64,000 nucleotides of DNA from Chionoecetes opilio (taxonomy: Eukaryota > Arthropoda > Malacostraca > Decapoda > Majidae), in the NCBI GenBank assembly GCA_016584305.1, contig JACEEZ010020315.1, forward strand, positions 16,454 through 80,453. Reading direction: 5' to 3'. Under the pieces are notes generated by a model that worked only from the letters and a program-made list of their open reading frames with translations, was not told where the DNA came from and made no database searches. The position numbers were made by a program, and so were the translations under genes. Below, in pieces: positions 16,888-26,139 of this stretch; within the stretch, counting starts at the first letter, position 1; each line of letters starts with the position of its first letter.

Positions 16888-17135
16888 AACCTTCAAAAGA
16901 CCTTAGACTTCAGACCTTAGTTTCCTTAGACCTTGAAAATTGACAAGTATTATACACACAAGAATCACATCAAGATCATACTCACATACTCACATCACAA
17001 GAATCACAATCACATCATGCATCACACATGAATCACACATGAATCACATACACACCCACGCATTTCAGGTTGGTGAGACTATTCTTGCAATCGTTAATTT
17101 CTTAAAGCTTCGCAATTCATATTTTAATAACACCT

Positions 17136-17352
17136 TTAACCCCTTCACGCCCAGATCTTTCCTTTACTATAAAAAAAATTTGTATGTTGTCGAGCCATAA
17201 AATTACAAAAAGTAGCTTAAATATACCAAATTATCTAGTGGACAAGGATACTAAACAGGTCATATCTATTACATATTGCTTATATTCACTAAAACTCTTC
17301 TAATGGTACCCAAATTACATTGGAAATTACGTTCTGGGTCTCAAGGGGTTAA
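17136..17352 (+). mobile_element. TTAA MITE (piggyBac-type), copy 5
   Basis: This full-length copy has TTAA at both outer ends and the family termini. DNA between copies 4 and 5 holds a short run of ATCACA-type repeats (16960-17050) and nothing else recognised. Confidence 0.9.
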
Positions 17353-17370
17353 CGTTTCCTGCTCCTTCAA

Positions 17371-17620
17371 ACTGATAAACTTGGGAACTCTCTTTCTGTT
17401 TCAATTTTCCTTCTTTCTATGACTTAAACATTTTCAAGCGAGGAGTAACAAGACACCTCCCGAACTAAATTGTCCCCCCCCCCCCCCCTTATTATATTCT
17501 CTTGTCTCTGTCTGTCTACTGTCTTCTTTACAGGGACTGACAACTAAGGCCTTAGCGGGCTTTTTGTTACTTCTATATTTTTTCCTTGGCCAGTCCTTTG
17601 TGATGTAAAAAAAAAAATAA
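17371..17620 (-). repeat. Dispersed repeat (inverted relative of 40620-40860)
   Basis: Shared words are GGAACTCTC, ACACCTCCCGAACTAAATTG, CTGTCTTCTTTA-AGGGACTG and CTTGGCCAGTCCTTTGTGATG. Short ends of the same family (ACAAAGGACTGGCC-like) appear near 13765, 20770 and 51780. The consistent poly-A/T border suggests a retroposed sequence. Confidence 0.6.
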
Positions 17621-17629
17621 TAATAAACT

Positions 17630-18003
17630 CTCCACCCTCTACACCACCAACACCACCACCACGCCTCCACCACACCACCACCACCACCACCCTCCACACC
17701 ACCACCACCACCACCCCACACCACCACCACCACCACCAACACCCCACCACACCACCACCACCACCACCCTCCACACCACCACCACCACCACTACCCTCCA
17801 CACCACCACCACCACCACTACCCTCCACACCACCACCACCACCACCACCCTCCACACCACCACCACCACCACCTTCCTCCACACCACCACCACCACCTCC
17901 ACACCACCACCACCACCACCAACACCCCACCACACCACCACCACCACCACCCTCCACACCACCACCACCACCACCACCCTCCACACCACCACCACCACCA
18001 CCG
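17630..18003. repeat. CCA/CACC minisatellite
   Basis: Repeated CCACCACCACC plus CTCCACACC units occur. The long Gly/Val/Trp frames on the minus strand are repeat products. Confidence 0.9.
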
Positions 18004-18275
18004 CCGCTGTGATAAGGAGAGTCACAGAGACGTGCAACTTTTGGCCATGTCACCGGTGGGCCCTCAGTTAGGCTCAGTAGCAAACAGTCGTTCCCACTGT
18101 TCAGACTGTGGCCGCGTGTTGGTGACTGTTCCCACTTCTGTTTGCGTGAGTGTGAAAGTCTTGTGTTTGTAGTTACGTCGTTTGTTGTGGTTCCTGGGCA
18201 AGAGAGACACCTGTACTACATCGCTGATATAGCACTGCATAAAGGTGACCGCTTGTCCAGATCATTATTAGGGGA

Positions 18276-18660
18276 GGCGGTAGCAGAGTGGTTAGCGTCT
18301 CCGAGTGGCGTTCTCGGTGACCCGAGTTCGATCTCGAGTGAGAACCAAAAATCCACTTTAAATCTTTCTGCACCGTCGAGTGGTCTAAGAACACCCACAT
18401 GCTGCCCATTAACTCTACCTTCGATTGCGAGTGCATCGGAGGACACAGGAGGGCGGCATGAGCCCCTAATTACAGGCGTCACCAGAAAAATCCTGCCTGC
18501 GCCACCACGGGCGAGGGCCAACCATTACAGCCCTCAAGTGAACCTCCAGGGCCTACCATCCCACCCCTGGAGGTCACTGCCTACAGACGCTATAGGCACA
18601 GATGTAAAAAAAATACGCCCCTACCCATACCCCATAGATGTAAAAAAAAAAAAAAAATAT
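18276..18660 (+). mobile_element. tRNA-derived SINE with poly-A tail
   Basis: The head has an A-box like TAGCAGAGTGGTTAGCG and a B-box GAGTTCGATCTC (18276-18340), followed by about 280 bp of unrelated body and an A-rich end (A-runs at 18604-18611 and 18643-18657). The spacing of the two boxes is tRNA-like. Confidence 0.6.
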
Positions 18661-18702
18661 GTCGCCCTCGGGGTATTCACAGATATAGCTACAGTCGGTT
18701 TA

Positions 18703-18948
18703 TGGAACTGTCGCCGATGGGAATTCTCGCCGAAACAACAAACTAGAACTCTCGTCGACGTGGAAATTTTAACCTAACCTGGACAATGGCACCTAATCTA
18801 ACCTAACTGATCAAGCTAACGATAGTATTTCATCCCTGAATGCAGAAACACGGGTAACACTTGATTAAATGTATATATTGGGTCCTGTAATATCAAGAAT
18901 TGGAACACTCGACGACGGCGGCGAGAGTTCCGATCGACGACAGTTCCA
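18703..18948 (-). mobile_element. TIR element family GGAACTCTCGCCG, copy 3
   Basis: This is nearly the reverse complement of copy 1 at full length: TGGAACTGTCGCCGATGGG at the left and CGACAGTTCCA-GGTACC at the right. Confidence 0.75.
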
Positions 18949-19194
18949 GGTACCCTACAGTCGTGTTGGTGAGACGCACGGAAGGCCTATAAAATGTAAT
19001 AGGCCTGCGAGGATTGGTTCAAGGATATACTGGGAAGTTAATGTTCCCACTTCCCGCTATGCGTTTGTCTGTAATCGCCGTGACCAGCGGCGATAATGAT
19101 GTGACCAGGGTCTTTTGGAGATCAGTGTTCAGGCGATAACTGACCCCGTGACCCCGGCCAACCCCTTGGTCTAAGTACCCGTTGACGTCACGAT

Positions 19195-19570
19195 CCAGTG
19201 GGGGGAGCCGAGGCCTACGAGAGAGAAGGAAGGAAGGAAGGAGAGAAGAATGGGAGAGAAGGAAGGAGGTAGGGAGAGAAGGAGGGATATGGGATAGAAG
19301 GGAGGAAAGGAGGGGAGAATGGGAGAGAAGGAAGGAAGGATGGAGAGAAAGGAGGAAGGAAGGGAAGAAGGAAGGAGGGAATGGGAGAGAAGGAAGGAAG
19401 GAGGGAAGAGAGGGAAGATAGGAAAAGATGTAATACGATATTATGATGAGAATAATGAGTAATGAGAGATAATTATGGTAAGAAGGAAGAATGAGGGAAT
19501 GAAGAGAGGAGGAGAAGAATGAGGAGGAGGAGGAAGAAGAATGAGGAGGAGGAGGAGAGATGATATAACC
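19195..19570. repeat. GGAA/GGAGA purine-rich block
   Basis: Units such as GAAGGAAGGA and GGGAGAGAAGGA are repeated. The Arg/Glu/Gly frame is not a gene. Confidence 0.85.
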
Positions 19571-20173
19571 AGTAAAAGATAGAAATAAAGCCCTACTGTT
19601 GTCTCGTCATCACTCTCTCACCCCCCCCACTGACCAGGCCTTGTATATCGATCGTAGGCCTCGGCGGAGCACGGGTTTGAAGTGGACTGGCTCTATCTAA
19701 TAAAAAGACCCTGGATGTGACAAGGTGACGATACCACTGCGCTTACTTCTTTTTTTTATTTTTTTATTTATACTTATTTTTTTCCCCAGCCCCACCACCA
19801 CCACCACCACACCACCACTGCCATGCCTGAGTACAAACTGACGTACTTCAACGGGCGGGGCCTCGGGGAACTCCTGCGCTGGATCTTCCTCTACGGCGAC
19901 ATTCCCTTCACGGAAACCAGGGTGCAGATGGACGCGTGGCCGGAGATGAAGAAAAGTGAGTCACGTGGCCTTGTGTATTGATAGCTTCAATCTCTTCTCA
20001 TAACTAAAATTACGCATTCCTGTATCATTTTGGTCATCCTTCTCTGCACAGATTCTAACAAGGCTATATCCAGCCTGTAATACGGAGACCAAAACTGAAC
20101 CACATATATATAGTCTAGGTGAGGTCTGCCTAGAACCAAATAATGCTTTAGAATAGCCTCAGCACTTCTACTT

Positions 20174-20385
20174 TTAACCCTTCACGTCCAGATCTTTCCA
20201 TTGCTATAAAAAATCGTATGTTGTCGAGCCATAAAATAACGAAAAGTAACTGAATAAACCAAATTTGCTAGTTGACAAGGATACTTAACAGGTCATATCT
20301 ATAAAATATTGCTTATATTCACTAAAAATCGTCTATAGGTACTCAAATTACAATGGAAATTACGTTCTGGGCGTCAAGGGGTTAA
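20174..20385 (+). mobile_element. TTAA MITE (piggyBac-type), copy 6, in GST2 intron 1
   Basis: Full-length, with TTAA at both ends. A 43-bp orphan right end of the same family (20443-20485, ending GGGTCTCAAGGGGTTAA) follows 57 bp later, probably a deleted second insertion. Confidence 0.9.
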
Positions 20386-20864
20386 TGGTCCCTCTTTTAT
20401 TTCGTCACATACCCATAACGCGTCCCTTCCTCCCCCTCTTTCTCAAATTACAATGGAAATTACGCTCTGGGTCTCAAGGGGTTAAGTCCCTCTAGTCCTA
20501 CATCCCTACCCTTAATTCGTGCCCTCCCCTTCTTCCCCTCCTCCTAGCCGTCCCCGGGAACAAGCTGCCGCTACTGTTAGTGGACGGCGAGCTCCTGACA
20601 CAGTCGTCAGCCATCGGTCGCTTCCTGGCCACCAAGGCGAAGCTGGTGCCGGGCAATCTGTGGCAAGCCGCTGCCTGTGACTCCCTCGTGGATACCTTCA
20701 AGGACGTGCTCTTCGCTTTGTTTGATATCATGTGAGTGGGTATATAGTGAAGGACTTTTTTTTTTTTTTTTACGTCACAAAGAACTGGCTATAGACCAAC
20801 AGATTTTTCGTCTCACACTCGATTACTCACACCGATTACTGACACTGATTACTGACACTGCACA

Positions 20865-21200
20865 TGTTCAGCATGCTCGAAAACTGCTAGGAACTAATTT
20901 TCAAGCAAATCTATTTTTCAAAATATATTGCACATTTTGCAAGGGCTACCATTGAAAAATTTGCAATATATTTTGAAAATAGATTTGCTTGAAAATTAGT
21001 TCCTAGCAGTTTTCGGGCATGCTGAACACGAATCTGGAGTCAGTTTTCAGTTACAATGATTAGAAGTCTCTATTTCAGCCAATTCACAATGACATGATAC
21101 TTCCAGATATTCCTTAAAATCACTAACTAGACAATAACTTACTACAAGACATAAAAATATGATAGGCATTTGCTAGATTATCTTCTTACTTCAATGCACG
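20865..21200. repeat. Foldback copy of dispersed repeat, in GST2 intron 2
   Basis: Arms 20869-20945 and 20953-21027 are inverted copies (TTCAGCATGC ... AACTGCTAGGAACTAATTTT ... AAAATATATTGCA). The right arm continues as the reverse complement of 5305-5520. The palindrome would form a hairpin with about 75-bp arms. Confidence 0.8.
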
Positions 21201-21581
21201 AGTAATTCTTCATCTATTACTTTTCCTTCTCTTCTCTTCTCTTCTATATCCACGGAGCCCGGGCCAAAACCACAGATGGCTAGAAACTGAAGTAAGCTGC
21301 GGGAGGTAGTACTCTACCGCTAGCGCTCGCCCGCTCTGCTCGAGCGTGTGGAGTCGGCGCTGGAGGGCAAAGAATGGTACAGCGGTGACGAGGTAAGGGC
21401 GCCACAACCACACCAACCACCACCACACTGTAGGGTAGAGGAACATAGAGTTATTACAGGTATTACAGGGCTACAGAGTATTACAGAGGAGTATTTACTT
21501 ACTATTACAGAGGAGTACAGGTATTACATAGAGTTATTACGAGGGAGGCAGGAATTGAGTGGTAAATTACTAAATATGACT

Positions 21582-21589
<8 letters not shown>

Positions 21590-21626
<37 letters not shown>

Positions 21627-21630
21627 CTCG

Positions 21631-21685
<55 letters not shown>
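21590..21685. repeat. (CT)n microsatellite serving as exon 4 polypyrimidine tract
   Basis: (CT)n, with one (CGCT) patch at 21624-21639, runs directly into CTCAG/GTGACG, the acceptor of GST2 exon 4 (AG 21684-21685). Confidence 0.85.
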
Positions 21686-21850
21686 GTGACGTGGGCGGAC
21701 CTTGCTCTCGGGCGCGCCATGGAGGAGGTGTTCGCGCCCCTGCCTGAGCTGCGACAAAGGTTTCCCCGCATCAACACTGTCGCCAACAAGATCTACAACC
21801 TGCCAGGCATCAAGGAACACCGCAAGACCCGCCCCGACACCTCCTTCTGA

Positions 21851-22485
21851 CTCAACAACAACCACCACTGCTACTACTATCCCGCCCCGACACCTCCTTC
21901 TGACTCAACAACAACCACCACTGCTACTACTATCCCGCCCCGACACCTCCTTCTGACTCAACAACAACCACCACTGCTACTACTATCCCGCCCCGACACC
22001 TCCTTCTGACTCAACAACAACCACCACTGCTACTACTATCCCGCCCCGACACCTCCTTCTGACTCAACAACAACCACCACTGCTACTACTATCCCGCCCC
22101 GACACCTCCTTCTGACTCAACAACAACCACCACTGCTACTACTATCCCGCCCCGACACCTCCTTCTGACTCAACAACAACCACCACTGCTACTACTCCTT
22201 CTGCTCAACAACAACCACCACTGCTACTACTCCTTCTGACTCAACAACAACCACCACTGCTACTACTCCTTCTGACTCAACAACAACCACCACTGCTACT
22301 ACTCCTTCTGCTCAACAACAACCACCACTGCTACTACTCCTTCTGACTCAACAACCACCACCACTGCTACTACTCCTTCTGACTCAACAACCACCACCAC
22401 TGCTACTACTCCTTCTGACTCAACAACCACCACCACTGCTACTACTCCTTCTGACTCAACAACCACCACCACTGCTACTACTACC
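21851..22485 (+). repeat. Minisatellite carrying the GST2 C-terminal codons
   Basis: Six exact 53-bp units run 21851-22168, each ending CGCCCCGACACCTCCTTCTGA, the last seven codons (Arg-Pro-Asp-Thr-Ser-Phe-stop) of GST2. From 22169 the unit shrinks to about 35-36 bp by loss of the ATCCCGCCCCGACAC part and varies further. The array grew from the exon end plus the start of the 3'UTR. Confidence 0.95.
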
Positions 22486-22496
22486 ATAATATACAG

Positions 22497-22817
22497 CAGT
22501 GCATTTTTTAAGCAAATCTTACTGGGCGACGTTCTTTGGATAGCCAGAAAGGTAAAGGCCTACCTGTTAAGATATAGTTTTTTGGTTACATCAACTTCAC
22601 CCTTTTGTATGTTGTGTATAAATAAAGATCATATGCAGTAATAAGAATGCACTTCTGGATCTAACACACACAGATAAGATGAACCATTGTATCCAGGAAG
22701 GTGTTTATGAACAAATATCTTGTCGCCCAGTAGCTTAAAATTGTTCTTACTGGGCGACAGTTTTCCATCACTGGGAGACATTATGGTCGCCCAGTTACCA
22801 TGTTAAAAAATGCACTG
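22497..22817 (+). mobile_element. Non-autonomous TIR element, hAT-like
   Basis: The ends CAGTGCATTTTTTAA and the inverted TTAAAAAATGCACTG enclose 321 bp. Internal inverted words ACTGGGCGAC/GTCGCCCAGT occur near both ends and around 22720-22760. CAGTG ends suit hAT, but no clean 8-bp duplication was found. It contains AATAAA at 22621 downstream of GST2. Confidence 0.6.
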
Positions 22818-23060
22818 ACGACTATCATAATATACAAGCTCTATTTATATTATCCTTGACTAATACTAAAGCTCACGCCACTATTTTTTATCAATAATGT
22901 TCATACTACCACTTTAAATTAGAATCCAAAATTGGTGTCATTTATTAGGATCTTCAACCACCACCACCACTAAAAATATAATAATACTAATAATTTTATT
23001 CTCACCCGAAGGCTATACAGGAAAAACAACAACACAATTACATCGCAAGACACGCCCTGC

Positions 23061-23884
23061 CTATAGTCTATTTTTTCTATTATGGTCAAAATGCAGTAAG
23101 GAAGCCACGCCCCCTGCCTCCCCTTCTGTTCTACGGGGCAGCTGATTGGTGCATTCCTCGTATCATCACTACCAATCACAATATCTTTACTACTTAACAG
23201 CGGCGTGACCACTGGACAGAGCAATCTTCACTACAAAGGGATGTTTTATTTTGTCACCCTCTGTAGTGAAGATTGCTCAGTCCAGTGGTAGGATGACCAA
23301 AATGATACAAGGGATGCGTAACTTTAGTTATGAGAGGAGATTGAAGTTATTAAAATTACACTCACTCGAGAGGCGTAGAGTAAGGGGCGATCTGATAGAA
23401 GTTTTTAAGTGGATAAAGGGATTTAATAAAGGAGAGGTAGGAAAAGTTCTTACGGCTTTTAACCAGGGTAGAACAAGAAGTAACGGATTCAAGCTAGAAA
23501 AGTGTAGATTTAGAAAGGAAATAGGGAAAAACTGGTTCACAAATAGGGTGTTGAATGAATGGAATGGTCTCAGTAGACAGGTAGTTAGTGTGGAGTCATT
23601 AGGGAGCTTTAAAGAGGAGCTGGATAGGTTCATGGATGGGGATGAAAGGTGGATGTAGGTAGTGTTAGGTGACAGGAACTACCACGTGTAGGCCTCGCGG
23701 CCTCTTGTAGCTTCCTTATTTTCTTATGTTCTTATGGTCACGCCGCTGTTAAGTAGTGAAGATATTGTGATTGGTAGTGATGATACGAGGAATGCACCAA
23801 TCAGCTGCCCCGTAGAATAGAGGGGGGGAAGGAGGCGTGGCTTTCTTACTGCATTTTGACCATAATAAAAAAAATAGACTATAG
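23061..23884. mobile_element. Inverted-repeat element (CTATAGTC ends) enclosing a LINE 3' end
   Basis: Arms of about 150 bp (23061-23212 and 23743-23884) are inverted copies starting CTATAGTCTATTTTTT and including GGGGCAGCTGATTGG. The TIR family also has copies at 28490-28711 and 61526-61747. A second, inner palindrome lies at 23209-23289. The enclosed DNA is a LINE fragment. Confidence 0.75.
23251..23740 (+). pseudogene. LINE reverse transcriptase C-terminal fragment and tail
   Basis: The 135-codon open frame (23251-23658) contains the typical end of non-LTR retrotransposon polyproteins: a YERRLKLLKLHSLERRRVRG-type segment, NWFTNRVLNEWN, then SLGSFKEELDRFMD and a stop. The 3'UTR GTGTAGGCCTCGCGGCCTC and a (TTCTTATG)n tail follow. 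CR1/Jockey-like affinity is an inference. The polymerase motifs are missing, so the copy is dead. Confidence 0.8.
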
Positions 23885-23965
23885 CCCCTCCTTCTAACTC
23901 AACCACAACCACCACCACCACTACTAATGGTAAAAACGTAAAACTTCTGGAAAGACGTAAATCTT

Positions 23966-24180
23966 AAAAAGAAATAGAGAGAAACTGGTTCACAAATAGG
24001 GTGGTAAATGATTGGAATGGACTCAGTCGTCAGGTAGTTAGTGCAGTCAATAGGGAGCTTTAAAAGGAGGCTGGATAAATTCATGGATGGGGATGAAAGG
24101 TGGATGTAAGTAGTGTTAAGTAACAGGAACTACCACGTGTAGGTCTCATGGCCTCTTGTAGCTTCCTTGTGTTCTTATGC
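23966..24180 (+). mobile_element. Second LINE tail fragment of the same family
   Basis: It encodes a degraded NWFTNRVVNDWNG and FMDGDERWM end, then the same 3'UTR (GGAACTACCACGTGTAGG) and a CTTGTAGCTTCCTTG tail. It is truncated at its 5' end. DNA 24180-24475 has nothing recognised. Confidence 0.75.
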
Positions 24181-24475
24181 TCACACCACGTACTTTTTAT
24201 CAATACTGTTAATACTACCACGTTAGAATCAATTATAATTGGCGTCATTTATAATATATAGTACTATAAAGTAGGATCCTATGTCTGGTTTTCGTGTATT
24301 ACAAGATACAAAAAAGATGCACAGTGTAAATAGTGCTGTGCAGATAAAAATATCTAACTCATTACTTGTTATATTATTATTATTACCCAATATTCAAAAC
24401 AGATAATATAACGTACAGCATCCAACTCCCTTACTCCAGCGTGCCTATGTAACAGCGGACTGCCAAGTGAAGTAG

Positions 24476-25020
24476 TAGTAGTAGTAGTGGTAAACTAGTA
24501 ATAGTAGTAGCAGTAGTAGTAATAACCAGTAAGACGCCTTAATCGGCGAGGGACGAGCGAGCCCGTAGAAACCCGCCGCACGTACGCACGTGCGGCGTCA
24601 CCCGGAGTTTGACCTGTGTGACATTGCTAGGTGTGTTGTCTCAAACCACACACCAAATTTCAACTTAGTCGGTACAGCCGTTTCTCAGCTATAGCAAGAT
24701 AACGTTGTCTGACACCCCTCACGCGGCACGCGCCATGCTGACCCCTCACGTGAGACAAAACATGTCAACACAAATAGGGATTGAATGGGGCTATCAGATG
24801 GCGAAGACCGCTTGTCAATCGGAAGCGAGATTCCAAAGATATAAACTCCTGAAAAGCGTGATGGTCGGTCGGGTCGGCCGCTTAAGTGAGAAAAATCCTG
24901 TATCCACCGAGGACTCACGAGCGCTTCGCGCTCGCTCGTAATAATAATAGTAGTAGTAGTAGAAGTAGCAGCAGCAGTAGTAGTAACTAGTAAGTAATAG
25001 TAAGTAAGTAGTAGTAGTTG
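24476..25020. other. (AGT)n flanked TIR-like segment
   Basis: AGT-type repeats lie at 24471-24520 and 24944-25018. Between them a segment of about 395 bp (24550-24943) has short inverted ends (ACGAGCGAGC-like) and a strong hairpin GCCGCACGT/ACGTGCGGC at 24574-24595. It may be an MITE inserted in a trinucleotide repeat. Confidence 0.45.
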
Positions 25021-25194
25021 TGAGGGCTGGGACGTAGAGGAATGAGGAATATGGAGGAACGAAGGATAAATGGGGAGAAGGCAGAAGGACTAAGGATGGT
25101 AGTGAGAGAGGGGAAGCAAAGGGTTTTCGCTGAGGGGACAGATCATTATCAGCGCCAAGAGGGGAAAAAGGGTTAGGCCTTAAGACAGGCAAAC

Positions 25195-26131
25195 CTATAG
25201 GACAAGGGACTCACTGTTGAAAGTCAGTGGTGGGCCCCTCGCCAAAAGGCTGAAGGAGGAACGAGGACAACAGTACTTCACGCGGCGTCGGCGCGCGTTC
25301 ATACGTGTGCACACTGTGTCGCGAACGTGATAGTATATTACTGCAGGAATAACTGCAGCGAGTAACCTCACGTCGAGTCGTGAGTAACGGGCGAGTAACC
25401 GCGACGCGTAGGAGACATCCTGCGTGCCAAGTCTGGCCCGCGTGCCCCGGCCGAGGCCCCCCCAGGATCCCCGGAGCAGGGCAGGGTTGCCCCACCTCTC
25501 TTCAGGGCCCTTGGGGAGCCACTGGGCGCTGGGGCCAGGCACTAGGGGCGGGCGTGGGCCGGAGGTGGAAACTCTACGCGACTACGACGCCCTACTAGAT
25601 ACCTCCTTCAGGAGGCTTCCCCTGGGTTCCCCCTCGGAACCCCGGGGCATTACGAGGCACCTACAACAGGGCCTTAGGACCTCTGGGGTACCACATACAG
25701 GTCTTCCTGAAGGCGACGCAGCAGATGGTGATGTATTCACGTGATTGACAAGTGCATGATAGGGCAGGCGATTAAGGAGGCCCCTGGGGGACCTGTATCA
25801 AGCCAGGGACTCTAGGGGGGACAGGGAGGGTCGCCCCGGCATAGCCGGGGCTATTGCTAGCCTGGGGAACCAAGCTCCCCGTATCTCCGACGACACGAAC
25901 GGGCATTGCCCGCTTACCTTCTGTAGAACTTGGAGATGCGCCCTACCCGGCCCCCGACAGGTAGGGGTGCCAGGGTTAGTTGTCATGCCACGCCAGCGAC
26001 CGATTGGATAGAACCTTAGCGGGTTTGGGGGGGGCGCTAAAACAGGAGCTACATTAACACCCCCCCGTTGAGCCCGCGTACGCAATTTCCCTCCCCCCTT
26101 CGGGAGTAGGGCGGCGTGGGGCTTAACAGTA
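25195..26131. other. GC-rich block without recognised gene
   Basis: Base composition changes sharply to GC-rich over about 0.9 kb, with CpGs. The longest frames are 115 codons on minus (25195-25542) and 106 codons on plus (25424-25744); neither shows a domain I recognise. It contains several short hairpins (for example GCCCCGGC/GCCGGGGC at 25833-25852). A LINE 3' end or a CpG-island-like region are alternatives. Confidence 0.4.
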
Positions 26132-26139
26132 GTAATGAC

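Larger units (their letters stand above)
19823..21850 (+). pseudogene. Second sigma-class GST, tandem copy with broken exon 3
   Basis: Exon 1 (19823-19955, 133 nt) and exon 2 (20548-20731, 184 nt) have exactly the lengths and phases of the first GST. Exon 4 (21686-21850) encodes VTWADLALG ... RPDTSF-stop. Tyr8, Trp39, Pro52 and Gln63-Ser64 are kept. Exon 3 should be about 130 nt ending at 21392 (GACGAG/gtaagg). Its 3' part aligns well (LLERVESALEGKEWYSGDE), but in that frame there is a TGA at 21288 and a TAG at 21321, and no acceptor AG with the correct phase and a pyrimidine tract is seen. A repeat (20865-21200) ends just upstream and may have damaged the exon start. It is most likely a pseudogene or an allele disabled in exon 3; an alternative exon or base error is possible. 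A 5'UTR acceptor (AG 19788-19789) mirrors the first gene. Confidence 0.8.

Noticed and set aside
17544..18083. Gly/Val/Trp-rich frames on the minus strand
   Set aside because: They derive from the CCA minisatellite complement.
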